Origin: Crocinitomicaceae bacterium
GTDB lineage: Bacteria > Bacteroidota > Bacteroidia > Flavobacteriales_D > Crocinitomicaceae
Direction of reading: 5' to 3'
DNA: 64,000 nucleotides
NCBI GenBank assembly: GCA_020436025.1
Contig: JAGQYP010000007.1
Span: 1 to 64,000 of the forward strand
Below are positions 41,976 to 51,132 of the stretch, piece by piece (the first letter of the stretch is position 1; the number at the start of each line of letters is the position of its first letter). The notes under the pieces are model-generated. The model made no database searches and was not told the DNA's origin. It was given only the letters and a program-made list of their open reading frames with translations. A program made the position numbers and the translations under genes.

Positions 41976-43123
41976 TTATTCATAAATTCAAAAAGCGTTT
42001 CGCAAATATTTTCTGAAGCTCTTCCATCCCCATAATAATTAGGATAGGTAAAATTTCCATCTAGTAATTTCTCGAAGGCATCAGCTATCTTTAACTCATC
42101 GGGCCCTGTCAATATCGCATTGCCATTTTCTACAAGCTCTACCCACTCGGTCTCTTCTCTAAGAACAATACAAGGTTTATGAAGAAAAAAGGCTTCCTTT
42201 TGAACTCCACCGGAATCCGTTACGATCATCTTGCAGTGATTTTCCAGTAAGATCATTTCTAAAAAAGAAACAGGAGGAATGATAATAAACTTCACGGAGG
42301 ATTCAATAGCCCTTTTCAGTTCCGCTGATAAATGCTGATCCATGCATTTTTGGGTTCGCGGATGAATCGGCAAAACTACTTTCAATTCACTCTCCTCGGC
42401 TATTTTCAAAAGGGAATTAAAAATTGCATTGATGTTTGTTGGATCATCGGTGTTGGATGGTCGGTGACAGGTACTCAAAATAAACTGACCCGATTTTAAT
42501 CCATGACGCTCCAATAATTCACTTTTTGCTTCGGCAAGTTGAGTAAAATAGAGCGTGTTGTCTAACATGACATCTCCAGATTTGTAAACTCCAGGATGGT
42601 CAATGGAAGCATTCTTAATTGGCCTATTCAACTCAAAACCTTCCTTCTCTAAATTCACAAGTGCCGAATCAGTCGGGCAAAACAATAAAGAAGAAACGTG
42701 ATCCGAAAGCACTCTGTTGATTTCTTCTGGCATAGATTTGTTGTAGGATCGAAGTCCTGCCTCAATATGGGCCACAGGGATATGTATCTTCGACGCCGCC
42801 AACGAACCAGCAATCGTAGAATTGGTGTCCCCATAAATCAATAAAAGATCCGCTGCCTCCTTAACTAAAATTTCTTCAATCCCCTGAAGCATTCCTGCCG
42901 TTTGTCCTCCATGTTGACCAGAACCAATATTTAAATTGTAATTGGGTTTAGGAATGCCTAACTCACCAAAAAACACATCCGACATATTGGCATCATAATG
43001 CTGACCTGTATGCACAATCACTTCCTGAATTTTTCCTTCAAACTCATTTTTAAGTGCTCTACTAATCGCAGCAGCTTTAATAATTTGAGGTCTGGCTCCA
43101 ATAATGGTGACAATTTTCTTCAT
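41972..43123 (-). CDS. wecB: UDP-N-acetylglucosamine 2-epimerase (non-hydrolysing)
   Basis: 383 aa from the ATG at 43123 (MKKIVTIIGARPQ). Family marks are GARPQIIKAA, HTGQHYDANMSDVFF, GDTNSTIAGSLAA, HIEAGLRSYNKSMPEEINR and TDSGGVQKEAFFLHKPCIVLR. Converts UDP-GlcNAc to UDP-ManNAc in the cytoplasm for surface polysaccharide. First gene of a three-gene operon. The -7 word is 5 bases from the ATG, so the leader is predicted to be absent or 1-3 bases. Confidence 0.94.
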   Translation of the reverse strand: MKKIVTIIGARPQIIKAAAISRALKNEFEGKIQEVIVHTGQHYDANMSDVFFGELGIPKPNYNLNIGSGQHGGQTAGMLQGIEEILVKEAADLLLIYGDTNSTIAGSLAASKIHIPVAHIEAGLRSYNKSMPEEINRVLSDHVSSLLFCPTDSALVNLEKEGFELNRPIKNASIDHPGVYKSGDVMLDNTLYFTQLAEAKSELLERHGLKSGQFILSTCHRPSNTDDPTNINAIFNSLLKIAEESELKVVLPIHPRTQKCMDQHLSAELKRAIESSVKFIIIPPVSFLEMILLENHCKMIVTDSGGVQKEAFFLHKPCIVLREETEWVELVENGNAILTGPDELKIADAFEKLLDGNFTYPNYYGDGRASENICETLFEFMNK

Positions 43124-43128
43124 ATCCT

Positions 43129-43136
43129 CAAAAGTA
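43129..43136 (-). promoter_or_regulatory. Promoter -7 element of wecB, 5 bases from the ATG
   Basis: TACTTTTG on the minus strand, exact TANNTTTG. Five bases separate it from the ATG at 43123. Confidence 0.6.
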
Positions 43137-43151
43137 GGAAATATCAATTAC

Positions 43152-43182
43152 GAATTATGAATTATGAATTATGAATTATGAA
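43152..43182. repeat. 7-bp tandem repeat (GAATTAT), 4.4 copies upstream of wecB
   Basis: Four perfect GAATTAT units plus GAA. It begins 16 bases upstream of the wecB -7 element and so covers the -33 region. Confidence 0.9.
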
Positions 43183-43256
43183 CCGAGCGATAGCGAGCTC
43201 ATTGACCGATAGGGAAATTAGTATCATACGAACGATAGTCCACTTACAACCTAGAA

Positions 43257-43949
43257 CTAAAAAACCACCCCCTCATCCACAAAACTATAATAGCCTTTGT
43301 CTGTAAAAATGATGTGATCAAGTACCTGAAGATCTATCAATTTCGCAAAGCTGTTTATCTTTTTGGTTAAGTCGATGTCGGACTGGCTTGGCTGGACATT
43401 TCCACTTGGATGATTGTGACACATGATGAAGGCTGAAGCGTTATTCTCTAACACATCTTTGAAAATGATTTTACCGTCCACAATGGTGCTTGAAAGTCCT
43501 CCTTTTGAAATCAAAACCGGTTTGATTACTGTATTGGATCGATTCAGCAAAATGATGTAAAATTCTTCATGTACTTTATCCTCAAACAGATGCTTGAAAG
43601 AATCGTATAAGGATTTCGAGCTGGTAATCTTCACTTTTTGAGAAGTAAAAGCATTTTTTCTCCTTCCCAATTCCAACGCAGCTGCAATGGTAATGGCTTT
43701 TGCCGGGCCAATCCCCTTGCATTTTGTTAGTTCCTTTATTGAAGCTCTTGCTAGTAAATTGAGGTCATTTTGATAATTATTAAGAATTTGTTTTGCCAAT
43801 TCGATGGCAGAATTTTCTTTCGTTCCTGTATTGATTAAAATGGCCAATAACTCAGCATCTGATAGTGATTGCTTTCCTTTCAGGCTCATTTTTTCGCGCG
43901 GGCGATCATCTTCCGCAAGGGATTTAATGGTGAATTTGGTGGTATTCAT
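43257..43949 (-). CDS. radC: RadC/JAB-type protein
   Basis: 230 aa, full length. N-terminal helix-hairpin-helix part (LLARASIKELTKCKGIGPAKAITIAAALELGRR) and C-terminal MPN/JAB metal site HNHPSGNVQPSQSD (about 178-191). Once linked to DNA repair; current view leaves the function open. Convergent arrangement is absent; it is divergent from the histidine kinase gene. Confidence 0.92.
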   Translation of the reverse strand: MNTTKFTIKSLAEDDRPREKMSLKGKQSLSDAELLAILINTGTKENSAIELAKQILNNYQNDLNLLARASIKELTKCKGIGPAKAITIAAALELGRRKNAFTSQKVKITSSKSLYDSFKHLFEDKVHEEFYIILLNRSNTVIKPVLISKGGLSSTIVDGKIIFKDVLENNASAFIMCHNHPSGNVQPSQSDIDLTKKINSFAKLIDLQVLDHIIFTDKGYYSFVDEGVVF

Positions 43950-44011
43950 TTAAGTGGTTTTTGATTATTGAACAATAATAGTGAATTTTACAAAGAATTA
44001 GAAAGCAATAT

Positions 44012-45808
44012 TTGAGATCAATTGTTACATATATTTTAGCCGCTTTATTTGGGCTTTTACTTTGGATGCCTGTAAACCTCCAGGCTCAAGAATATGTGAA
44101 AGACAAAAAGGTTCAGGATCTAATCCAAAAAGTAGATTATTATACAGGTCGAGACAATCATAAGGCGCTCAACCTTACCATGAAATTAATTACCTGGGGA
44201 GAAGACCGAAATGATCGATTACTTCTGGGAATTGCCAATATCAGACGAGCAATTATCTACGATATTTCAGGCGACACGAAATATGCATCTATTTATTTTC
44301 AGAAAGGAATTGAGTTTTTAAAGAAAGAAAATGAACCCAATGAATTGGCCTTTGCCTACAATAATTTTGGGATTCATTTTTACAATCAAAGAGATTGGAA
44401 CGAAGCCATGAAGTATTACAATCTGGCAATCAAAAAATTTGAGGAAGCCAAAGACCCCGAGTCTGTGGTTACAACCAATATCAATAAAGCAGTTATTTAC
44501 AAAAATCTTGAGAATTATTCCAAGGCTTTAGGGATTTATAAAAGTGCGCTCCAATATTATACAGAACATTTTGATTCCACCATGCAACTGGCTTTAAACC
44601 AGAATATCGCTTCCCTATTTTATGATCAAGAAGCTATTGATTCGGCATTTCAATATGCACAGCTTGCCTTTAGTTTCAAAACCCATGATCTCGATTATCC
44701 AACAGAGGCGGGGATTCATATTTTGCTTGCCAATTGCCATATCAAAAAAGGAGATTATAATCGAGGATTGTATCATGCTAAGATTGCTTTCAAAATTGCT
44801 GATGATCATCACATTCCAGAAAGTAAAATGAGCGCCAGTGAGGCTTTGTCCTATGCGTATGAAGGAATAGGAGATTCCAAGCAATCCATGAAATATTTCA
44901 AGATGTTTTTTGAACTCAACGACTCTCTTTTCTATAAAAATAAGAGTGATGAAATCTCTGAAATACGAGCGAGGTATCAAGAGAAATTGTCTCGAGATAA
45001 AGCCATCATGGAATCTCGACTAGAAATAGAAAAATTAGAACAAGAATATATTGTACTACAACAGGAAAATTACTCCAGAAAGCAAAGAGAATTTTATATT
45101 GTTACCGTTTTGGTATTGGTGGGAATCATGATTATTACCATGATTGTATTTTCCTGGAACAAATCCAAAACCAATAAAGAGCTCCGAAATAAAAATGAAA
45201 TCATTGAATCTGCTCTTTCTGAAAAGGATATTTTGATCAAAGAAGTGCACCATCGTGTAAAAAATAATTTGCAATTAATTGTAAGTATGATGGAGCTGGA
45301 TTCCTTGAATATTCAAAACCCTGAAGCTAGGAGAAAAATCCGCGACACCATTGGGAGAATTCAGTCCATTGGAATCATTCACCAGAGACTTTACGAACAA
45401 GAAAATGTAACTGAGATCGACTCCAATATCTATTTTGACAAGCTTTTTGAGGAGATTTTGAGGACGTCAAAAGAGAATGTTGTTTTTAATGCCCACATCG
45501 AAAACTTTTATCTGGATATAGATGAAGGGATCTCATTCGGGCTCATTTTAAACGAGATGATCACGAATTCGATCAAGTATGTGGATGAAAAAGAAATTCA
45601 GATAAATATTGATTTCTCTAGAAAAAATGATAATTTAATTATGTCCTATTCGGATAACGGAAAGGTTCAGAAAGAGGATGAAGTCAAAGGAACTGGTTTT
45701 GGGATGAAATTAATTCGAATCATGGCCAGAAAACTGAAAGGGGAATTGACGGTAGACAAAAACAAAGGAATAGCCTACAAATTAGTGATAGAAAAGTATT
45801 TTAAATGA
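44012..45808 (+). CDS. TPR-containing sensor histidine kinase (HisKA_2 type)
   Basis: 598 aa. Signal peptide (cleavage near LQAQE), TPR repeats (about 35-320), a coiled coil, membrane helix (REFYIVTVLVLVGIMIITMIVF, about 358-380), phosphoacceptor segment KEVHHRVKNNLQ with His at 413/414, and an ATPase domain with NEMITNSIKYV and GTGFGMKLI. The start is TTG at 44012: the only standard start that yields the signal peptide, since an in-frame TGA lies 10 codons upstream. Its stop overlaps the response regulator start (ATGA). Senses something in the periplasm through TPRs; ligand unknown. Confidence 0.9.
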   Translation: MRSIVTYILAALFGLLLWMPVNLQAQEYVKDKKVQDLIQKVDYYTGRDNHKALNLTMKLITWGEDRNDRLLLGIANIRRAIIYDISGDTKYASIYFQKGIEFLKKENEPNELAFAYNNFGIHFYNQRDWNEAMKYYNLAIKKFEEAKDPESVVTTNINKAVIYKNLENYSKALGIYKSALQYYTEHFDSTMQLALNQNIASLFYDQEAIDSAFQYAQLAFSFKTHDLDYPTEAGIHILLANCHIKKGDYNRGLYHAKIAFKIADDHHIPESKMSASEALSYAYEGIGDSKQSMKYFKMFFELNDSLFYKNKSDEISEIRARYQEKLSRDKAIMESRLEIEKLEQEYIVLQQENYSRKQREFYIVTVLVLVGIMIITMIVFSWNKSKTNKELRNKNEIIESALSEKDILIKEVHHRVKNNLQLIVSMMELDSLNIQNPEARRKIRDTIGRIQSIGIIHQRLYEQENVTEIDSNIYFDKLFEEILRTSKENVVFNAHIENFYLDIDEGISFGLILNEMITNSIKYVDEKEIQINIDFSRKNDNLIMSYSDNGKVQKEDEVKGTGFGMKLIRIMARKLKGELTVDKNKGIAYKLVIEKYFK

Positions 45809-46524
45809 AAGCAGGATATAGCAAAGTATTAATCGTAGAAGATGAACCCTTAATTCAAGAGCATTTAAGTGCCTGTCTGAATGAAATAGGATACAAGGTT
45901 GTAGGAATGATCGATTCGGTCAATGAGGCCATCGATTTCCTGAAAAAAAATCACAACGATGTAGATATTGTTTTGCTGGATATCAATCTGAACGATGAAT
46001 TAGATGGCATTGATTTAGCGAATATCATTAAGAATGAATATGGGATGCCTTTTATGTTCGTTACATCCTACACAGACGATAAAACCATAGAACGAGCCAA
46101 ACACACGGGTCCGATCGGATACATTGTAAAACCTTTTACCACGGAAGATCTTAAATCCAATTTGGAAATTGCCCTATTCAATTATAGAAAAGAAATTCAA
46201 GAGTCTATTACCAGCGATTTTATCTATGTAAAAAAAGACCACGAATTAAAGAAATTGTCTTTTTCAGAGATTACTTATTTAGAGGCGAATGACAATTACT
46301 GCATGGTTTACACCGAAGACGGGAGATATTTGTTAAGTAAAACATTGAAAAAAACCATCGTCAAATTTCCTCCTTCCAAATTTATTCGTGTACACAGGTC
46401 TTATGTTATCAATGTTGATCAAATCGATTCCATTGGGCCGAATTACATCAAAATCAAAGGGAAAGAAATTCCGTTGAGTGAATCCTCAAGAAAGGAACTT
46501 ATGCAACAGATTGAAACCCTATAA
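45805..46524 (+). CDS. LytTR-family response regulator
   Basis: 239 aa. Receiver domain (about 6-125) with VEDEP acids, the phospho-acceptor Asp in VLLDINLND, and T/S and K in FVTSYTD and YIVKPF. A LytTR DNA-binding domain follows (about 140-238: LEANDNYCMVYTEDGRYLLSKTL, KFIRVHRSYVINVDQID). Partner of the upstream kinase by 4-base overlap. LytTR regulators often control envelope or surface genes; the targets are not visible. Confidence 0.92.
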   Translation: MKAGYSKVLIVEDEPLIQEHLSACLNEIGYKVVGMIDSVNEAIDFLKKNHNDVDIVLLDINLNDELDGIDLANIIKNEYGMPFMFVTSYTDDKTIERAKHTGPIGYIVKPFTTEDLKSNLEIALFNYRKEIQESITSDFIYVKKDHELKKLSFSEITYLEANDNYCMVYTEDGRYLLSKTLKKTIVKFPPSKFIRVHRSYVINVDQIDSIGPNYIKIKGKEIPLSESSRKELMQQIETL

Positions 46525-46541
46525 TAAAGGGTTGATTTTTT
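46515..46541 (+). terminator. Terminator of the kinase/regulator operon
   Basis: AACCCT (46515-46520), seven-base loop containing the TAA stop codon, AGGGTT (46528-46533), then GATTTTTT. Confidence 0.65.
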
Positions 46542-46633
46542 AACGTATTCCTGACCTACATCATTTTTAGCTCTTGTCTAAAATCACTATATTGCGTTCC
46601 CTTTTTCAAGCTAGGGATATTAAAAACTGATTT

Positions 46634-48721
46634 ATGGCAGAAGTGCAAGAGGAGAACTTAGTATCAGAAAATCTTACCAAAGAGGAATTATTAGAGGCTT
46701 TTAAGTTGATGTGTACAGCTAAAACACTAGCCGAGAAGTATGAAGCAAACGCCAAATTAACTTCGAAATACGTCCACGCTACTTCCAGGGGTCATGAAGC
46801 CATTCAGCTTGCTACGGCTTTACAACTTAAACCTCAGGACTGGGTAGCCCCATATTACAGAGATGACAGCATTCTCTTGGGGATTGGAATAACTCCATAT
46901 GAATTGTTATTGCACATTTTTGCAAAGAAAGACGAACCATTTTCGGGAGGGAGAACCTATTATTCGCACCCTTCTTTGAATCGTGATGACATGCCAAAAA
47001 TCCCCCATCAATCCTCAGCAACTGGGATGCAAGCCATTCCAACAACTGGTGTGGCCATGGGAATTCAATTTAAAGAATTGCAAGGTTTGGCCGAAGACTT
47101 TAACGGGGAAAATCCTGTTGTAGTTTGTTCGCTTGGAGATGCTTCCTGCACAGAAGGTGAAGTTTCAGAAGCTTTCCAAATGGCGGCCTTAAAGCAGTTT
47201 CCGATTATTTATTTGGTTCAGGATAATGAGTGGGACATTTCAGCAAATGCTAAAGAAACTCGTGCACAAGATATTACCCATTATGCGAAAGGCTTTAATG
47301 GAATAGAAACAAGAACCATTGATGGAACAGATTTCATTCAGTCTTATGAAACTATGAATGAGGTCATTAACATTGTACGAAAAGAAAGAAGACCTTTTAT
47401 TGTTCATGCAAAAGTTCCACTATTAGGACATCACACTTCCGGCGTAAGAAAAGAATGGTACCGTGATGATCTGGAAGAAGCTGCAAAAAAAGATCCTTAT
47501 CCGAAATTAAGAGATCTTGCAGTAAACCTATTTAGCAAAAAAGAGGTTGAAAACATTGAAAAAGAAATCAGCCAGCTGGTTGATGCAGAATATGAAAGAG
47601 CAAAAGAAGCTGAAGAACCTACACCAGAAAGCGTAAAGGATTTCATTTTTGCTCCAACCCCGATCACAGAAGAAAAAGGGGAAAGAGAACCTGCTGGTAA
47701 AGAACCAACTGTAATGGTAGATTCTGCCCTATTTGCGATTCGTGAATTAATGCAGAAACATCCCGAAGCCTTACTTTATGGACAAGATGTAGGAGGAAGA
47801 TTAGGTGGCGTTTTCAGAGAAGCTGCTACACTTGCTCAACAATTTGGAGACAATAGAGTATTCAATACTCCGATACAGGAAGCTTTTATTATTGGTTCTA
47901 CGGTTGGAATGTCTTGTGTAGGATTAAAGCCAATTGTAGAAGTACAATTTGCTGATTATATCTGGCCAGGTCTGAACCAGTTGTTTACAGAACTTTCAAG
48001 ATCTTATTATTTATCTAATGGAAAATGGCCCATAAGTTCTATTGTTCGAGTTCCAATTGGTGCCTATGGTTCAGGTGGACCATACCATTCCTCTTCAGTT
48101 GAATCTGTGGTTACGAACATTAGAGGTGTGAAAGTAGCTTATCCTTCAACGGGTGCAGATTTAAAAGGATTAATGAAAGCTGCTTTTTATGATCCAAACC
48201 CCGTCGTGATGTTAGAGCACAAGGGATTGTACTGGTCCAAAATAAAAGGAACCGAAGCTGCTGCTACCATTGAACCAGATGAGGATTATGTGATTCCATT
48301 TGGAAAAGCAAGAGTGGTCAAAGAAGCCGACCAAGAAAAAATTGATAAAGGGCAATCCATTGCTGTTATTACTTATGGTAGAGGTGTATATTGGACATTG
48401 GAAGCGGAAAAAGACTTTCCAGGTCAGGTAGAAATCATTGACTTAAGAACTTTGAATCCATTGGATGAGGAGGCCATGTACGAAGCTACAAGAAAACACA
48501 ATAAAGTCATGTTGGTTACAGAAGAATCTGTTGAGTGTAGCTTTACATTGGGATTGGCAGCTAGAATTCAAAAGAATTGTTTCCGTTCATTAGATGCTCC
48601 TGTAGCCATTTGCGGTTCAGAGGATACGCCAGCAATTCCATTGAATTCCATTTTGGAACACGCTTTGTTACCTAATGGTGAAAAAGTAAGTACCATGATT
48701 GGTGAGTTACTTGCTTATTAA
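46634..48721 (+). CDS. Fused alpha-beta E1 subunit of a 2-oxoacid dehydrogenase
   Basis: 695 aa: an E1-alpha-like half (about 10-330) and an E1-beta-like half (about 355-695). The thiamine diphosphate motif is GDASCTEGEVSEAF...QDNEWDIS (about 171-212). The beta half shows GQDVGGRLGGVFREAATL, QEAFIIGSTVGMSCVGLKPIVEVQFADYI and ITYGRGVYWTLEAE. In Bacteroidota this fusion is the usual E1 for a branched-chain or pyruvate-type dehydrogenase; E2 and E3 genes are not here, so the substrate is not fixed. Confidence 0.9.
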   Translation: MAEVQEENLVSENLTKEELLEAFKLMCTAKTLAEKYEANAKLTSKYVHATSRGHEAIQLATALQLKPQDWVAPYYRDDSILLGIGITPYELLLHIFAKKDEPFSGGRTYYSHPSLNRDDMPKIPHQSSATGMQAIPTTGVAMGIQFKELQGLAEDFNGENPVVVCSLGDASCTEGEVSEAFQMAALKQFPIIYLVQDNEWDISANAKETRAQDITHYAKGFNGIETRTIDGTDFIQSYETMNEVINIVRKERRPFIVHAKVPLLGHHTSGVRKEWYRDDLEEAAKKDPYPKLRDLAVNLFSKKEVENIEKEISQLVDAEYERAKEAEEPTPESVKDFIFAPTPITEEKGEREPAGKEPTVMVDSALFAIRELMQKHPEALLYGQDVGGRLGGVFREAATLAQQFGDNRVFNTPIQEAFIIGSTVGMSCVGLKPIVEVQFADYIWPGLNQLFTELSRSYYLSNGKWPISSIVRVPIGAYGSGGPYHSSSVESVVTNIRGVKVAYPSTGADLKGLMKAAFYDPNPVVMLEHKGLYWSKIKGTEAAATIEPDEDYVIPFGKARVVKEADQEKIDKGQSIAVITYGRGVYWTLEAEKDFPGQVEIIDLRTLNPLDEEAMYEATRKHNKVMLVTEESVECSFTLGLAARIQKNCFRSLDAPVAICGSEDTPAIPLNSILEHALLPNGEKVSTMIGELLAY

Positions 48722-48730
48722 ACCCTAATT

Positions 48731-49114
48731 ATGAAAGCACTTTTTCTGATTTCTATTTTTCTATTGAACTTTAATGGGGAAAAAGATCCCGTTTGTAAAA
48801 CATACAGCTGTCTTGAAAAACATAAAAATCAGAAAGGCATTGTTGAGGGTAAATTGCAAGTGTATACTCCAAATAAATCTGGAAAAGGAGCGGGACATAT
48901 GTTTTGGGATTATGAAATCGTCTTGAATGATTCAATTGCCATTCCTGTGATAGAAAAACCAAGGCATCATTTAGACTTTAAATCTTTTTTAGGCAAACGT
49001 GTGCAAATGAAATGCACGTTTTATTATGGAGTTGTTATCGGCGGAGGACATCCAGAGGCACAAGCGGCTACGGGATGGAGAATTGATGCAGAAAATATTG
49101 TTGAGATAAAATAG
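48731..49114 (+). CDS. Small secreted protein of unknown function
   Basis: 127 aa with a short hydrophobic signal-like start, then a domain with two N-terminal cysteines (VCKTYSCLEKH) and the segment VEGKLQVYTPNKSGKGAGHMFWDYEIVLNDS that reads like a small beta-barrel. No family named. It lies 9 bases after the E1 gene and before a hairpin, so it is probably co-transcribed. Confidence 0.6.
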   Translation: MKALFLISIFLLNFNGEKDPVCKTYSCLEKHKNQKGIVEGKLQVYTPNKSGKGAGHMFWDYEIVLNDSIAIPVIEKPRHHLDFKSFLGKRVQMKCTFYYGVVIGGGHPEAQAATGWRIDAENIVEIK

Positions 49115-49117
49115 AAA

Positions 49118-49146
49118 AAGGGTTGCTGATGCAACCCTTCTCCTTT
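49118..49146 (+). terminator. Terminator after the E1 operon
   Basis: Perfect stem AAGGGTTGC (49118-49126), loop TGAT, GCAACCCTT (49131-49139), followed by CTCCTTT. The T-tail is weak but the stem is strong. Confidence 0.65.
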
Positions 49147-49252
49147 ACTCTACTCGCTACTACTCACTTGACTTGTAAATAATAACCCAAATATGAAAAG
49201 AATATTGTATAATCCCTAAAATTTTTTCACTTTTTAACGAATTTTTACAATT

Positions 49253-49780
49253 ATGAAAACAAACTTAAATAGAAGAATATCAAGTAAGAAGGTGCAAAAC
49301 AGCCTATTAACAATGCTTTTCATTATTATATGCTTGCCTAGTTTTAGTCAGAACATCATCTTTGCTGACAGTGTTATTATTCCCCCAAAAATGAAAATTG
49401 ATAAGATGGGGTGGATCGAAGGAAGCTGGAAATCCAGTGGAGAAAAAATTACAATTCAGGAAACATGGACAAGAAACGGCGCACATTCAATGATGGCCGT
49501 AGCGAGTATCTATGAACAAGACAAAATCATTCTTTTTGAAGTGTGCACAATTACGGAAGAAAAGGGGACATTAATTCTCAGAATTCGTCATTTTGATAAT
49601 CAGTTAAATGCCTGGGAAGAGAAAAACAGTCCGAAATTATTACCTCTCATAAAAGCTGAAAAAAATAGAATTTACTTTCACGGATATACATTTGAGAAAA
49701 ACGGAAAAGACCAAATGACCCTGTACATTCAATCAACTCCTAAAGATCAGATTTTGACCATTCCTTATGTCAGAATTTAA
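49253..49780 (+). CDS. DUF6265-type secreted protein
   Basis: 175 aa. N-terminal basic region and hydrophobic stretch with probable cleavage near SFSQN, then the family pattern MGWIEGSWKS (about 55-64), IQETWTRNGAHSMMAVA, and ILRIRHFDNQLNAWEEKN. This resembles lipocalin-like DUF6265 proteins, whose function is unknown. Stands alone between two spacers. Confidence 0.75.
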   Translation: MKTNLNRRISSKKVQNSLLTMLFIIICLPSFSQNIIFADSVIIPPKMKIDKMGWIEGSWKSSGEKITIQETWTRNGAHSMMAVASIYEQDKIILFEVCTITEEKGTLILRIRHFDNQLNAWEEKNSPKLLPLIKAEKNRIYFHGYTFEKNGKDQMTLYIQSTPKDQILTIPYVRI

Positions 49781-49849
49781 ACAATGGTCTGTTTTTTGAT
49801 ATTTATCTGAGAAATAAAATTCGTAAATTCGAAATCAAACTATTTAGAT

Positions 49850-50341
49850 ATGAAAAATACATTAATTGCATTCCTGCTATTTACCTTAACTACACCCTTA
49901 TTTGCTCAAGAAGATCACAAAGGATTGAATTATGAAACTATTGAGGAGGCTCAAAAAGCAAGTAAAAAAGATGGAAAACCCATTTTAATTGATGCCAATA
50001 CACTTTGGTGTGGGCCATGTAAAATGCTTGCAAAATCTTTTGAAGACAAAGAAGTGGCAGCTTATTTAACCGAGAATTTCCATATTGTTAACTTCAATGC
50101 AGAAGGAAATGAAGTAATCAAATTTAATGGGGTAACCTATGAAAACCCGGATTACAAACCTGAAAACAAATTCAAGAGAAATAGCCAGCATCAACTTGCG
50201 AGAAAATTAAACGTGACGGCTTATCCAACCATCATGTTTGTGGACAGTAAGGGTGAATTATTTAAAACCGAATTAGGGTATAGAACTCCTGCTCAACTTA
50301 TGGATTTATTGAAAGCCATAGTTGCCGATCAATCCAAGTAA
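49850..50341 (+). CDS. Secreted thioredoxin-family protein
   Basis: 163 aa. Signal peptide ending near LFAQ, then a thioredoxin fold with the active site LWCGPCK (Cys54 and Cys57) and cis-proline in TAYPTIMFVDSKG. An extra segment between the helix and the cis-Pro strand (about 85-115) is longer than in plain thioredoxin. Probably a periplasmic disulfide reductase. The methyltransferase-like gene follows after 11 bases. Confidence 0.88.
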   Translation: MKNTLIAFLLFTLTTPLFAQEDHKGLNYETIEEAQKASKKDGKPILIDANTLWCGPCKMLAKSFEDKEVAAYLTENFHIVNFNAEGNEVIKFNGVTYENPDYKPENKFKRNSQHQLARKLNVTAYPTIMFVDSKGELFKTELGYRTPAQLMDLLKAIVADQSK

Positions 50342-50352
50342 AGGACTTGAAG

Positions 50353-51132
50353 ATGAAGCGGATCCATTTATTTGAATTTGAAGACCTCCCTTGGTTTCCG
50401 GATTTTGTCCGCGTATGCATGACCCGTTATTTATTATTGGTTCATAAATTGTTTGGATCCAGACCTGTTATCGCTGAGCTCTTAGCAAAAACACTCAAAG
50501 AAACGGGTAAAAATAAAATCATCGACTTATGCTCTGGGGCAGGTGGTCCAATGATCGAAGCTTATGAAGATTTGAAAAATGGAAACTTCAAAGACCTGGA
50601 AGTCAGTTTAAGTGACTTGTATCCCAATCAGTCGGCAGCAGAGGAGATCAATTCAAATGGAGATGCCAATTTGAGTTATATAACCCAGCCAGTAGATGCG
50701 ACACATCCTCAAAAAGAATTAGATGGTTTACGTACCATGGTGTGCTCCTTTCATCACATGACTGAGCAAAATGCCAAAGCCATATTGAAAGATGCCAAAG
50801 ACCAGAAACAACCTATTTTAATATTTGAAATTTCTGATAATAGTTCGCCTAAATTCCTTTGGTGGATTGCCTTTCCGATCAATATTTTTGTGGTGCTATT
50901 GCTTACCCCAATGATTAAACCTTTTACAAAGGAACAATTGATCTTCACCTACTTAATTCCTATACTTCCCATCGCCATCGCATGGGACGGAGCGGTATCC
51001 AACGCAAGAACCTATAGTCAGCATGATTTAGACCTATTGACCAAAGACTTGCAATCAGATGATTACATCTGGGAGAAAGGAATTGTCAAAGGCAAGGGAA
51101 ATAAACTTTGGTTGGTTGGGAAACCGGTTTAA
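50353..51132 (+). CDS. SAM-dependent methyltransferase-like protein with membrane segment
   Basis: 259 aa from the ATG at 50353 (an in-frame TTG lies two codons earlier). The SAM motif is KNKIIDLCSGAGGPMIEAYEDL (start about 55). Later parts show SDLYPN, a VCSFHHMT strand and two hydrophobic stretches (IAFPINIFVVLLLTPMI and IFTYLIPILPIAIAW) that would dock it to the membrane. Substrate unknown. Likely co-transcribed with the thioredoxin. Confidence 0.75.
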   Translation: MKRIHLFEFEDLPWFPDFVRVCMTRYLLLVHKLFGSRPVIAELLAKTLKETGKNKIIDLCSGAGGPMIEAYEDLKNGNFKDLEVSLSDLYPNQSAAEEINSNGDANLSYITQPVDATHPQKELDGLRTMVCSFHHMTEQNAKAILKDAKDQKQPILIFEISDNSSPKFLWWIAFPINIFVVLLLTPMIKPFTKEQLIFTYLIPILPIAIAWDGAVSNARTYSQHDLDLLTKDLQSDDYIWEKGIVKGKGNKLWLVGKPV

